In this document: one piece after another, positions 1 through 10,354 of the stretch
Layout of the letters: each line of letters starts with the position of its first letter
How positions within the stretch are numbered: position 1 is the first letter of the stretch
Source of the DNA: Corinectria fuckeliana
Taxonomy: Eukaryota > Ascomycota > Sordariomycetes > Hypocreales > Nectriaceae
DNA: 64,000 bases
Direction of reading: 5' to 3'
NCBI GenBank assembly: GCA_019137255.1
Contig: WPDH01000228.1
Coordinates: 62,001-126,000 of the forward strand
Notes under the pieces: model-generated
What the model was told of the DNA's origin: nothing
Database searches by the model: none
The model's input: the letters and a program-made list of their open reading frames with translations, nothing else
Program-made: the position numbers and the translations under genes

Positions 1-1488
1 CCGCCTGGTTGGGCACAGCGCAAGGCTCCAGATGGACGCACGTACTACCTCAACACCAGGACCGGCACCAGCACCTGGACGAAGCCGGCGAACTCACTGC
101 CGAGCGGATGGAGAGAGCTGAAGACTCCAGATTCGGTGCCCTACTACGTCCAAGAAATTCTCGGCTTGTCCACGTGGGACCAGCCAGGAGAGCAGCCAAA
201 GTCTAGAGGGCTCTCAGGTGCGGCAGATATGTCGGCGGCCGGGCTTGTGTCTGCGACGAAGGCCGCGGCTCGGATGATGGGGAAGTTTGGGAAGAAGCAG
301 AACTTGAAGAAGATGGGGAGGCTTGTGAACCAAGCCAACACTCTGACGGGTGGCGACGATTTGGGTCTCGGAGGCAGCGATGGTGATGATGGAAATGGCG
401 ATGATGATGGTCAAGCGGAGGAGGACCAAGCTCCAGGGGATGAAGGTCAAGGAGAGGGAGGATACCAAGAGCAGACTCAGTCGATGGACAGCCAACAGAC
501 CATGTATGATCAACAGCCAGCATACGACCAACAAGCCACGTACAGCCAGCAGCCATACGACCAGCAGCCAGCTTACCAACAACCGATTTATCAGCAACCG
601 GCTTTCGAACAGCAGTCTGTCTTTCAGCAGCAGCAGCCCGTCTTTGAGCAGCAACCGCCTTTCCAGGAACAATCCGTCTACAATCAAGATTCTGCATTTC
701 AACAACAGCCTACATACGAACAACAATCGGCTTACCAACAACAACTTTGTGAGCCAGTACCAGACCAGCAGCCCCTGGTATTTGAGCCTGTTCCACCACA
801 GGGCCAACAAGACTATTTCCAGCAAGGCGAGCAGCAAGAACAGTACATCACTGAGGCGTCGTCTAGTCAGCAACCTCTCGTCTCGGACTCTGTGTTTTCT
901 CCCACAAATCAACAGTCCACCGTGTTCGAGTACTCGGAGCAGGACCAGTCGGCGGCGGTGAATATCACCGTCGTCGAGGACAATTCAAGCCCTTTTGTTG
1001 ATACCAGCCAGTACAACAACATGGACCAGCCTTTTCAACAAACTGTCGTGCTTGACGAAACCTCGCTGGTCAACAACGATGTCAACAATGCCACCCAGTT
1101 CAATCAAACCGAGGCTGCGGTAGAGAGCACCTTACAACAGTCGCCAACCCCATCAGCGCCTCCGTCATTTCTACTTGACCAAGGCTTGGAAGCAACGCCG
1201 TCAGTGCCTCCTGAGCCACCAGGGCTTTTTGTACAATCGACACAGGATAACGCTGTTCCGCCCATGGTAGTAGACTCTGTTTTATCGGAGCAGTCTACCT
1301 TCAGTCCCTTCAATCAGCAGGATGTGGCGGCGTATTCCATTCAAGAATCACTAGCAATGCAAGGAGAAATGAACGCCCTAGCACTCATTTCTTCGGATCA
1401 GGTTGTCGTCAACGAGACGCCGAATCCCAGTGGAAATGGTGGATCACTAGCGATGCAAGGAGAAAACAATGCTCTAGCACTCATCTGA
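1..1488 (+). CDS. WW-domain protein with Q/P/Y-rich tail (5' partial)
   Basis: The reading frame is open from base 1, so the N-terminus lies outside the window; 495 codons are visible. Two WW domains lie at the visible start: one with DGRTYYLN and TSTW (residues about 1-30) and one with LPSGW, PYY and LSTWDQP (about 34-63). WW domains bind proline-rich peptides. A basic stretch (KFGKKQNLKKMGR) and an acidic G/D run follow, then a long region of tandem AYDQQP/FEQQ-like units rich in Q, P and Y (about 155-290), which looks disordered and prion-like. The last 60 residues hold a duplicated peptide, SLAMQGE(M/N)NALALI, once internally and once as the C-terminus. It stops at TGA 1486-1488. Function unknown; it is probably an adaptor. 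Any upstream domain cannot be seen. Confidence 0.8.
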   Translation, partial: PPGWAQRKAPDGRTYYLNTRTGTSTWTKPANSLPSGWRELKTPDSVPYYVQEILGLSTWDQPGEQPKSRGLSGAADMSAAGLVSATKAAARMMGKFGKKQNLKKMGRLVNQANTLTGGDDLGLGGSDGDDGNGDDDGQAEEDQAPGDEGQGEGGYQEQTQSMDSQQTMYDQQPAYDQQATYSQQPYDQQPAYQQPIYQQPAFEQQSVFQQQQPVFEQQPPFQEQSVYNQDSAFQQQPTYEQQSAYQQQLCEPVPDQQPLVFEPVPPQGQQDYFQQGEQQEQYITEASSSQQPLVSDSVFSPTNQQSTVFEYSEQDQSAAVNITVVEDNSSPFVDTSQYNNMDQPFQQTVVLDETSLVNNDVNNATQFNQTEAAVESTLQQSPTPSAPPSFLLDQGLEATPSVPPEPPGLFVQSTQDNAVPPMVVDSVLSEQSTFSPFNQQDVAAYSIQESLAMQGEMNALALISSDQVVVNETPNPSGNGGSLAMQGENNALALI

Positions 1489-1741
1489 AATGGCATACAT
1501 CAACAGAAGAATATAGGAGTGGGGGGCTGTTTTTATAATAATGCCTTTTTTTGTCGTTTTCTCTATTCTCTCCCTAAACCCATAGTAAAGCCTCTTCCTT
1601 CCTCCAAGGGCTTTCATGTAAGGGCCTTCCGCCAAGGGACTTCTTCCAAAGTCAACTCGATAGCACTGTTCTGAGTGCACTGAGTTTACCTACCCGAAGA
1701 CACTACCGGAAACAATCCCATGCTTACCCATCCGAAACCAA

Positions 1742-3148
1742 TCAGTTCTGGATATAGTGAAGCGAGGTATCCAGCTCAGCCAGCTCAAGGCCAGCGTTGA
1801 CCTCGTCCAGGTTTCTTCCAGACCAACCGCAATCCCAAAAGGTCAGCAGTGCCCACAGCTTGATGATGCTGTGGATGTAGGCAAAGGCAATCTGGCAGAC
1901 CACCAGCGGGAAGTCGGAGGGGTAGCGACAAAAGTGTGGGATGATCTTGACCACCTTCGTGAAGAGCATCCAGGCCAGAAGAAGCAGCACCTCGGCTGCA
2001 CGAGTGCCGCTAGACTTGACCAGTGTAACAATCAGAATGGTGTCCCACAGGAGCGCGAAGTTGACCATGCCTGCCCAGTACACCATGAATGCACTCCAGA
2101 AATACCGGCGAAGGAATGAAGGATCTCGGAGCATCACGGGGTTGCTGCGGAAAGTAGTCCTCGCCTATCGGACTAGCTGACCGCGGAACTTGGGCCACTC
2201 ACCAAGCGTTGTCTCGACAGTTGCGTCCTCGCTGTCCTGGAAGCGGATGAGCCAGTTCTTCTTCATGATGTTCCTCGTCAGAAAGTTGTCGTCGTCGGGG
2301 CCAAGGCCTACGCCGCCTCCGAAGAGTCCGAAGAAGAACTTCTCGTTGCAGAAGCCTTGAAGTAGGTCACTGTCTTTGAGAAACTGGGTGCGATACACGG
2401 CCGTTCGACCCGAGACGACAAAGGCACCGCCGTCAATGGCGCTGTTGGCACGAAGCTCCCAGTTGTGGCGCTGGAGATAGTTGCAGGCGATGAAGTTGAC
2501 AATCGAAGGCCAAGACCATTGTCCGGGGGTGGTCCGACGCACACGCTTCTTGGTCGCGACGACGCCGACGTTCTCGTTCTCGAACGGGGCAAGCACCGAA
2601 GGGATGAAGTTCTCGCTGGGCCAAAAGACGTGGTCGTCAGCCAGGATGGTGAAGACGGTATCGACGTGAGGCATAGCGTGAGTGATCTGGCGACGCTTGC
2701 TGGCCTGCGGGAGCGCAGTGACAGCTATGCGAGTGTACTGAGCCATACTGCTCAGTTTCTCGAGTACTGCTTCGCATTCAAGCCGGAGCTGCATGCCAAC
2801 GGTGACCACCAAGAGGACGGAAGGCCGGTTTCCCAGGATGCTGCGAACACACTCCTCGAAGTCTGGGCCGTTGGGGTCGATGGTGGGAAGAATGACTGTG
2901 ACATCGCCCCGGGAAAACGATGGGCCAGGCTCAACTATCTGCGAAGGTCGATAAGTGAGACAGCCAATGATGTGACCTTCCAGGCGAGTGTAGCGGAGAG
3001 TGAAAATAGTCCAAAAGACCTTGGTCCAGGTGTCGTCGATAAGGAGCCAAGTCAATGTCAACTCGACCGCCAGGGAAACGACCAGGAGGATCGGTGTGAG
3101 GCAGCGGGCGATGAAGGCCCGGTAAGGGGCTATCATGCCGAATGCCAT
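1742..3148 (-). pseudogene. GT2 polysaccharide synthase (Cps1/hyaluronan-synthase-like), frame broken by one TAG
   Basis: Membrane glycosyltransferase of family GT2. I chose the ATG at 3148 (ACCATGG context); the frame is open further upstream to 3334. Residues 15-50 are hydrophobic. Catalytic motifs follow in order: PTIDPNG (about 88), ADDH (170-173), DGGAFVVSG (about 239) and GPDDDNF (283-289). The frame reads GQLVR then TAG (2167-2165) where Trp of the QxxRW motif belongs, and continues in the same frame as ARTTFRSNP and 3-4 membrane segments to the stop at 1742. Apart from this one codon the 468-residue frame is uninterrupted. Either it is a recent nonsense mutation that cuts off the C-terminal membrane region, or a codon re-coded to Trp by A-to-I mRNA editing (see findings). 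A 38-nt intron (2202-2165) is unlikely: too short, out of frame, and it would remove conserved residues. Substrate unknown. Confidence 0.85.
2155..2175 (-). other. Hairpin with the in-frame TAG in its loop
   Basis: The arms 2155-2160 (tagtcc) and 2170-2175 (ggacta) are perfect reverse complements. In the GT2 transcript they enclose the 9-nt loop GAUAGGCGA, which contains the UAG. If the first G and last A of the loop form a G-A pair, a 7-nt loop AUAGGCG remains, with U at position 2 and the candidate A at position 3. These are the places of U33 and A34 in a tRNA anticodon loop. Confidence 0.75.
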
Positions 3149-3822
3149 GGTTTCTGAGATTCTCAGTGCTGTAGTGGAAGTGTCGTGCGTGGTGGGTGTG
3201 ATTGAAGGAGTAAGTAGATCGACTACTGTCAAGATGTGTGAGTTGAAGGGAGAGGAGGGTGATGGAGACAGGAACCGAGCCATCTTTATAGACCTAGAAT
3301 GAGAGCTGTATTCACTACTACCCCATTTGTTCATTCGTGATGTTCCTTAAAATCAAGCTGTGAAACAAGAACATTTCGTTATACTGGCCTGTTCGAGGGG
3401 ATGTTACTCAGGACGAGCGTACATGTGAACTCTTCCATACCACTGAACAACGGAAAGCCTGCTACGTGACAGGGAACAAGCTACTCGGAACACCTAAATG
3501 CGTCCTTGGTTGGTTTGGGTCTTGATATGGGGTCATGATACGGAGTGCTTCGCTTGAAGGACGAGCAAAGCACAAAGCTAGGAATAGGCAGGAGGGGGAT
3601 ACGGGCGACCATCGTGTCTCGTCTTATACCAGCATATTATATGGGATAACCCATTCAGTCTTACCCCTTGAGTTCATGATAGAACGTAACACCATGGACA
3701 GTAGTTCGAAACAGTACACATGCTGTTCTTGCATCATACATGCTCTGGGGTGGTGAATGGTAATGTTTGCCTTAAAGCAGAGTAACTATCCGTCGTAGCA
3801 GCCTGACTCATTCCGTTTCTTC
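3149..3822. other. Intergenic: GT2 promoter and SSADH 3' region
   Basis: The bases just upstream of the GT2 start encode an in-frame extension up to 3334 with no recognisable domain, so they are probably 5' UTR. The rest has no plausible gene; a 73-codon frame at 3535-3756 has no recognisable features. Confidence 0.5.
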
Positions 3823-5416
3823 TTATACAAGGCCCTCCACTGTCATTGTTCCACTCTTGGTGATCATAAACTCTTCGATGGCAACGTCCTTGCCACTTTC
3901 CTTCCCACACCCACTCTCCTTGATGCCGCCAAACGGAGCCTCCGCCGACGAATTGTTTCCAGTGTTCTGCAGATTGAGTTAGCATGCCATCTGAAACTGA
4001 ACTACTCATATCACAACTTACCAGTCCAATCATACCGGCTTCGAGCTTCTCGAAAAGACGCCATAATCGGTCCACGTTCTTGGTGAAGACATAACTGGTC
4101 AAGCCCATGCTCGTGTTGTTAGCTCGCGTGACCACTTCCTCTTCCGTGTCAAAGACTGACACCCCCAGAACGGGCGCAAATATCTCTTCTCGGCTCATGA
4201 ACATGGCGTCCGTGACGTGTGAGAGAATCGTCGGAGCCATAAAGTAACCCTTGGTTCCATCGGCATCATCCGAGGACGAGTGCAATCGTTTGCCGGTCCC
4301 AAGAACAATCTTTGCGCCCTTGGAAACTGCGTCTTGCACCAGCTCCTCTGCTTTATCCAGCCCCCGAGGTGTCGTGACCGGGCCAAGCGTAGTGTCTTCC
4401 TCCATTCCATGCCCGACCTTGAGGCCGGACGTCTTCTGGATCAGATCCTTGATGAATTTGTCGTAAACTGCTTGCTGGACATACAGCCTGTTTGACGAGA
4501 CACAAGCTTGGCCAGCGTGCCTCCATTTCAGGTTCATCAGCTGCCCCATGGCCTGGTCAAGGTTGGCGTCATCGAAGACAATGAAGGGGCAATTTCCTCC
4601 TAGTTCGAGAGTAGCCTTCTTCAAGTTCCTTGCGCACAGCCCAGAGATAAGCTTCCCCACGCGAGTGCTTCCTGTGAAGGTCACCTTCTTGATCAACGGG
4701 TGCAGGCAAAGAGCTTCTGCCACTGGCGGCGTGTTCTCGAGGCTCGTCGTCAGCACGTTGAGCGTGCCCGGAGGAAACCCAGCACGGACGGCTAGACGAG
4801 CGAGTGACAAGGCGGAAACGGGGGTCTCTGGTGATGGTTTGACGACCATGGTACACCCAGCAGCCAGCGCCGCACTGGCTTTCCTCAACGTGAGGGCGAT
4901 GGGGAAGTTCCAAGGAACCAAGGCCGCGACGGCCCCAACGGGTTGCTTGATGGTGAAGGACCGTCTACCGGAGATAGCAGAAGTAATGGTTGTGCCCTGA
5001 ATTCTCTCAGCCTCGCCGACAAACCACCAGGTAAAGGTTGTAGCGTAGTCGATTTCCCCGTATGCCTCGGCCAGCGGCTTTCCGGTCTCGAAGACGAGGA
5101 TCTTTGCGAGATCATGGCGGCTCTCGACGATGAGCTGATGCCATTTCATGAGGCACTGCGCACGCTGCCTCGGAGTCCACTTGGAGTACTCGCCGAACGC
5201 TTCGTGGCAAGACTGCACGGCATCATCGACGTCGCCGGCGCTGCAGTCGGGACAAGAGGCCCATACTTTGTCCGAGCCGGGATCGACCACGTCAAATCGC
5301 TTGCCTGACCTGGCGAAAATGGATTTCCCAGCAACCTGGCAGTCGAACTGCGCGAGGCTCTCGTCGGCAAGCCTGAAGGGAAGAGTCCCAGACCCGGCGT
5401 GGCTGGTTGTTGACAT
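3823..5416 (-). CDS. Succinate-semialdehyde dehydrogenase-like aldehyde dehydrogenase
   Basis: Oxidises an aldehyde, probably a small semialdehyde, to the acid with NAD(P)+; family members such as yeast Uga2 act in GABA breakdown. Two exons: 5416-4022 and 3966-3823, with a 55-nt intron (GTAAGT...CTGCAG); 512 aa, full length for the family. Visible motifs: PWNFP with Asn170, VVKPSPETP with Lys193, FTGSTRVG (about 247-254), ELGGNCPF with general base Glu271, and GQACVSSNR with nucleophile Cys305. After splicing the C-terminus reads APFGGIKESG, the usual end. It diverges from the cyclase gene across a 642-bp promoter that carries the motif shared with the SDR/IPMDH promoter. The true substrate may differ from succinate semialdehyde. 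Confidence 0.9.
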
Positions 5417-6058
5417 GGTGTGGCTGCTGCAACTGACGACGAGCTTGGATAACCGAGCAATTGCTACTTAGCCCTTCTCCGTGGACACAGCTCACGAGCT
5501 TCTATTAATCGGTATTTCCGCACAAAGAAGCATTCATTAGCTTCACTTCACCTAGTCCAGGAATCGTTCTCTGTGCCCGGCCGTGCTACCGTGGAGATGA
5601 GGGGAGTCAGTGCCACGGTGGCACGCTCCGGAACCATCTGTCAACCCCATGGACCCCTTTACGCTTCCAGTCGAGCTCGGTCGCATGATACAGTTGAGGA
5701 GTGACATCGAATATGCACAAAGCGTCGTCGGGAATGGCCCAGAGCGTGGGGCCCCATGGGGAAGCGTGGGATCGTGGCCGGGGATGCGTGCGGCTGTTGA
5801 TAACGTGGCCGGCCGTCAAAGCTTCATCTCCTTTTGACAGTTGACCGCGCTGCGATGGCACCCTCCGTGTGGGAGTTCACGGAGGGCCTCATGCTAGCTC
5901 GAGTTCTTAGTCCTGCGGAGTAGCTCGGTTTGTTCTGCTGTTCATCCGTCCAAGGCGCGTTTTCATCTTGACTCGCTCTTCTCTTGCCCACTGACTTTCC
6001 TCCGTAATGGTCACGCACATAGAAGCACTTTGGCCGCGAATTTCACATTTGATCAAAG
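5417..6058. promoter_or_regulatory. Divergent promoter between SSADH and cyclase genes
   Basis: 642 bp between the two start codons with no credible reading frame. It contains the palindrome and the shared 14-bp motif listed separately, about 200 bp from the SSADH start and 430 bp from the cyclase start. Confidence 0.6.
5610..5631. promoter_or_regulatory. Palindrome GTGCCAC-G-GTGGCAC with CGCTCCGG tail
   Basis: A perfect 7-bp inverted repeat with a 1-bp spacer (5610-5616 and 5618-5624). It overlaps GTGGCACGCTCCGG (5618-5631), which recurs exactly at 11364-11377. It is a candidate operator for a dimeric regulator; binding is inferred. Confidence 0.6.
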
Positions 6059-7102
6059 ATGGGATCAATTCAAGAAACCCCCCTGGACTCAACTCCTGTC
6101 TCAATTTACAACGTCGAATACGACCGTCTCCCAGATAAACGCCGAGTATGGCAGGCTAAACCCGGCTCCAGAGAAGAAGGCCTTGGCCGACTTGTGCTTC
6201 TTACCCCAGACGTCGTTGCCAGCGCTGCAGCATCATGCATCAGGACCGGCCAACGCGTTGCTCTTAATTGGGATCTGACGAAGCTCGACATAGCCAACTT
6301 CAACCGAGCGCCGACTCAACACCACATCACATCTCTGCTCGGCGGCGCTGGCTTCGACGACGTGTACATCTTCAACCCTCAGCAGTCATCCCAATGGGAC
6401 GGGCTTCGTCACTTCTCGGCGCCATTCCCGACGGCCGAGAACCCTTCTCAAAGGCTATTCTATGGCGGCACAACGGCCATGGAAATATCGGATCGCTCCA
6501 GCGTCAGGATTGGCATTCAACACTGGGCCCAGGAAGGGATTTGCGGCCGGGGCGTGTTGTTGGATTATGTGGCGTATGCCGAGAGAAACTCCATTGTCTA
6601 TGGCGCCTTGTCAAATCACGCCGTTCCGCTCCACGTTTTGAAGAAGATTGCATGGGAGCAAGGCGTCCGCTTCCGGCGAGGGGACGTACTTTTCGTGCGC
6701 ATTGGTTTGACCAAGGAATGGGACAATCAGATGAGTCCCGCGGACCGGCTGGCATACGCGCAAAGTCCGAACCCTCGACACGCTGGCGTCGAAGGAACAG
6801 AGGAGATGCTGAGATGGATCTGGGATGAAGGGTTTGCCGCTGTGGCTGGCGATGCTGTGTCATTCGAGGTTTACCCTCCTCAAAAGTCATACCCTGGAAT
6901 CGATGGGAGTGAAGTCCAAGGATTGTTCATGCACGAGTATCTGATTGCTGGATGGGGCTTGCCAATAGGTGAGTTGTTTGATCTAGAGGCTTTGAGTCGC
7001 AAATGCCAGGAACTGGGTAGATGGGAGTTCTTTATAGCGAGTTCCCCCTTGAATATGCCAGGAGGTGTCAGTAGTCCACCAAATTGCGTAGCAATCTTCT
7101 GA
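6059..7102 (+). CDS. Cyclase-family metal-dependent hydrolase (kynurenine-formamidase-like fold)
   Basis: Single exon, 347 aa, resembling the fungal branch of the PF04199 cyclase family, whose members hydrolyse amides or esters of cyclic or aromatic compounds. The diagnostic segment is SQWDGLRHF (residues 111-119), the fungal form of the metal-binding HxGTHxD region. YGALSNHAVPLHVL, RGDVLFVRIG and AGDAVSFEVYPP, followed by FMHEYLIAGWGLPIGELFDLEALS, match the order expected for this fold. The ATG at 6059 (AAAGATGGG) gives a full-length protein. It shares a divergent promoter with the SSADH gene and ends 68 bp from the 3' end of the regulator gene. Its substrate cannot be told from sequence; a role in the same catabolic route as the neighbours is inference. 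Confidence 0.85.
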   Translation: MGSIQETPLDSTPVSIYNVEYDRLPDKRRVWQAKPGSREEGLGRLVLLTPDVVASAAASCIRTGQRVALNWDLTKLDIANFNRAPTQHHITSLLGGAGFDDVYIFNPQQSSQWDGLRHFSAPFPTAENPSQRLFYGGTTAMEISDRSSVRIGIQHWAQEGICGRGVLLDYVAYAERNSIVYGALSNHAVPLHVLKKIAWEQGVRFRRGDVLFVRIGLTKEWDNQMSPADRLAYAQSPNPRHAGVEGTEEMLRWIWDEGFAAVAGDAVSFEVYPPQKSYPGIDGSEVQGLFMHEYLIAGWGLPIGELFDLEALSRKCQELGRWEFFIASSPLNMPGGVSSPPNCVAIF

Positions 7103-7169
7103 GTCTTTAGGAAATGATGAGGTATATTCAGTATTTGTACCATGAAATGTGTTTTCACCATACTCTTCG

Positions 7170-9820
7170 CTAAGGTTGATCCCCGTTGTTCTCAAAGTTT
7201 TGAAGGATCTTTGCAAACTTTCCAGCAAGCCCCCAGGACCGCAGCCGCTGGAGCAAGGCTTGAGCATCGAGGATAATCGTCTTGGTTGAGCCGTCGGCAA
7301 GTATGTCCTCAGCGGACCCGATCCTCGCTGGCCCCCCGGTTTGAATCCATTCCTTAATGGCCTGCTTCTGGCCTGGGTGGTGGTTTGGAAGATCCAGTCG
7401 CACTTGGGTACCTCGGCCAGGCTGTTGTGGGCGTGGGTAGTATTGTGCGAAGGCGATGATGAAGATGTAGCTCATGAACAAGCGCATGATCTCACATGGC
7501 GCTGATACAAGATATTCGTTGGCCACGGCGACAATCTGACCGGCGTGCCATGCCAGCATCCGTGCTCTGCGAGGGTCGTTTCCGAGAGCTGATATGAGAC
7601 GGCGGCGGGCCAAGTCCACGCCATTATCGTAGCAAGAGCCTCGCGATACGACACTACGCACAATGTACAGAATCATGTCCATGATATCGTCTGCCGTATA
7701 AAGATGAGAGTAGTGACACAGCAGGCTTGAGATACTATGTTTAGTCAGCAGCTGGCATACCGGGAAACCCAGCAAACTTACTTGTAGCTCACGAGATCCG
7801 ACGTCGAAGCTGGATGGTTCATAGTCTCGAGCAGGCAGTCTAGAGCTTGTAGCAGGGACGCCTTTGACTGCTTCTGGCCTGTAGAAAGAGAGGAAAGACC
7901 AAAGTATTCGGTCGTTGAGACAAGCTCCAACTGCTTCAAATCCCAAAGAAGGCGCCCGATGACTTGGCTGCACAATCGCTTTCCCCACGCGGAGAGGTGT
8001 TCAGAAATCGGCATCCCAGCGATAGCAGCGCCAATTACATCAGACACGGAAGACCCAAGGGCATTTGGTGACAATCTTGACTTAAGAGCAGCCCAGGCAC
8101 TAGCTGAGGGTGCTTCCCAAAGAGAGTCCATACACGGCAGTTTCGGAGGCAGCTCGCTCAGATCAACGGCACCCCGGCGACTCGTGAGGGTGCATAAGCT
8201 ACAGTCGTACTCGAAAGATGCCCACACAATGCGAATTTCTTTCTCTCGAGCTGCCCACGTAGCCCATTCAATATCTACGCCAGCCAAATCTGTGGGACTG
8301 GGGTCGTTTGCATCTCCGTCTTCGTGCACGCTCGGGCGTGACTTCAATAGTCCAAGCCCTCGTAGGCTTCCTATCAATACGCCACGGGTTCGATCAGCAT
8401 TCTGATATAACTGTCGGTTCCCGGATCCGAGAGAATAAATTTGATGAAGGCAGAGAGAGGCTAGATATGAAATATTGGAATAGTTCGCGCTGTCAGACAT
8501 GCCCTGTCAAATAGTTAGTCCTCGTGAGAAGTACTAAACTTAATACAACACACCAGCCAGGTAATGATAGGAGCGCAGAAGTCGCTGATAGAAGATGAGA
8601 GCTCGGCTGCGTTTGGTTCGCTTGAAAGGACGGCGCCAATACAAGCCATGGTAGCTAGCAACATGGTTGGACAATCTGCCATGTTCCATGTCGGAGTATG
8701 GAATATTGGTTGTATCATTTGGAAGCCTGAAAAATAGACGTCAAGCAGTCGCTTGAGCAAGTCAATTCCCATTGACGTATTGGGTTCGGTGATATCTTCA
8801 GGTCTCGGAAGCTTTTGCTCGGATAAGATTCGAACAAGACCTTCCAGTGCGGCAGACTTGGTCCCAGAACTCGTATGCAAGGGCTTTTGCAGCACCTCGC
8901 GCAACGGCGGCAGGGGACGCCTTTCTGAGATAGTCTCCTGCCCTTGCTCGAATGGCCAGGGTAGAACAGACGATTTCGGATGTAGTTTCGGGATGAGAGG
9001 CATCGAGGTGCTTTGCATTGGCCCATGCATGCCCGACGATGCTGAAGCAGGGACGGCTACATCACCGACGACGCAGTCAATGGCAAGCTCGACGTCAGGT
9101 ACATCAAAGTCTAGCCAGTCAAACCCGCTGCACCTGAAGTCGTACTGCACCCCAGCGCACAACGATGTGTCAAACACGGCGGTCTCTGCATGGATTGCTG
9201 GATCGGAAAAGACCGGACTGAACTCGTCGGCATGGAGAAGAAGAGGGTCCAAGACCTGACTGAGGCTTGAGAAGGTCTCTGGAGATGTTGTGGTGTAGTC
9301 AGACTGATCGGTGCGCCGTGACCCCGAGTCACTCATCGTCTGAATGGTAGTGGAAGCATCGTAACTCTGCTCAGGGAGTTGAGATGCAGCACCAAAGACC
9401 GGGTCGATGGGCGAATATGAGCAGGATTCGGCCGAGGAAGCTATGGCGCACGAGCGGCATGGCAGAGCGCGGTCACATCTCAGTTTCCTGCGGACACATC
9501 GATAGCATGACTTTTGCTGGGAGCTGCTGGTTGGGAGGTCAACATGGTGGGCAGCGCGCAGGTGGCGAAGGAGGACGTCTTTTCTCGAGAAGGTCTGCTC
9601 GCAGTAGAGACAGGAGATTGTGTTGCGGCGAGCGGGAGGTAGATGGGTCAAGCGATGGCGGTTGAGGTGACTGGGACGAGAAAAGGTCCGATCGCACTGG
9701 TTGCATGATAGTAGAGTCGACCGTGAGGCGTGCTAAATTGGTCCTTAGGATCAGTCATGCTCAATGGACTAAGTTGGCGTGGTTAGATACCGAGTCTGGG
9801 TTGTGAGGCGGGCTCAGCAT
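7170..9820 (-). CDS. C2H2 plus Zn2Cys6 transcription factor
   Basis: Nuclear regulator of 831 aa rebuilt from four exons: 9820-9791, 9732-8554, 8503-7782 and 7734-7170, with introns of 58, 50 and 47 nt. The small first exon (MLSPPHNPDS) is supported by phase and by a TGACTGAT branch-like site before the acceptor. DNA-binding region in order: C2H2 finger 1 (C20, C23, H36, H40), C2H2 finger 2 (C51, C54, H67, H72), then a Zn2Cys6 cluster (C86, C89, C96, C102, C105, C114). The remainder resembles the fungal-specific middle homology domain. Regulators of this mixed type often control adjacent gene clusters. It lies between two divergent gene pairs whose promoters share a motif, so it is the natural candidate regulator. 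Confidence 0.9.
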
Positions 9821-10354
9821 TTTGGAGATAGCTTCAGTTTGTTCCACAGATACCGCGCTAGATTTGATCGACTGGACTACGACCAGAAAGAGCCGGGAGA
9901 CGGGATTTACTTGCAGAAAAGTGCGATGATAGATGATGGATGCGTAGTAGTGGTTTTTTTGTGCTCCTAGATCGGCCTTGAATAGGTGCTAGCCAGATAA
10001 GTAGAGGGGAGGAAGCACTCAAGCATTGAAGCAGACTCGACCAAGTGCGGGGGGCGCCTATCAACTATCTATCTACCTACACCACTGTACCTTATGCAGC
10101 ACGGGGTGCATTAGAACGGGCAATGATAGCGGACGTTAGTGGCCCAGGTCCCAGGTTCTACATAGTACTTAACTAGGTAAGCTGCTCAGGTACCTACCTA
10201 ATTATCATCGATCATCCACGAGATGAGACAATATGATATTGGAACATTGATGCTGGTTTGACGCCGTAGAACATCAGAAAGCTTTCTAGCTGCTAGCGCC
10301 ACTTTCTGTTCTTCTAAACACACTGCATCATCATCAGTCATACGTGCGCTGCTC
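9821..10354. other. Intergenic: regulator promoter and SDR 3' region
   Basis: No credible gene. Positions 10150-10202 hold TAGGTAC/CTACCTA-type repeats like those in other promoters of the window. No copy of the shared GTGGCACGCTCCGG motif was seen here. Confidence 0.5.

Noticed and set aside
214..912. Long antisense ORFs opposite the Q-rich repeats of the WW gene
   Set aside because: They are the reverse reading of CAG/CAA-rich repeats (Leu/Val-rich output), a compositional shadow.
2165..2202. Possible 38-nt intron (GTGAGT...GATAG) that would remove the TAG in the GT2 gene
   Set aside because: It is too short, shifts the frame, and would delete conserved GEWPKFRGQLVR; the downstream ORF is in the unspliced frame.
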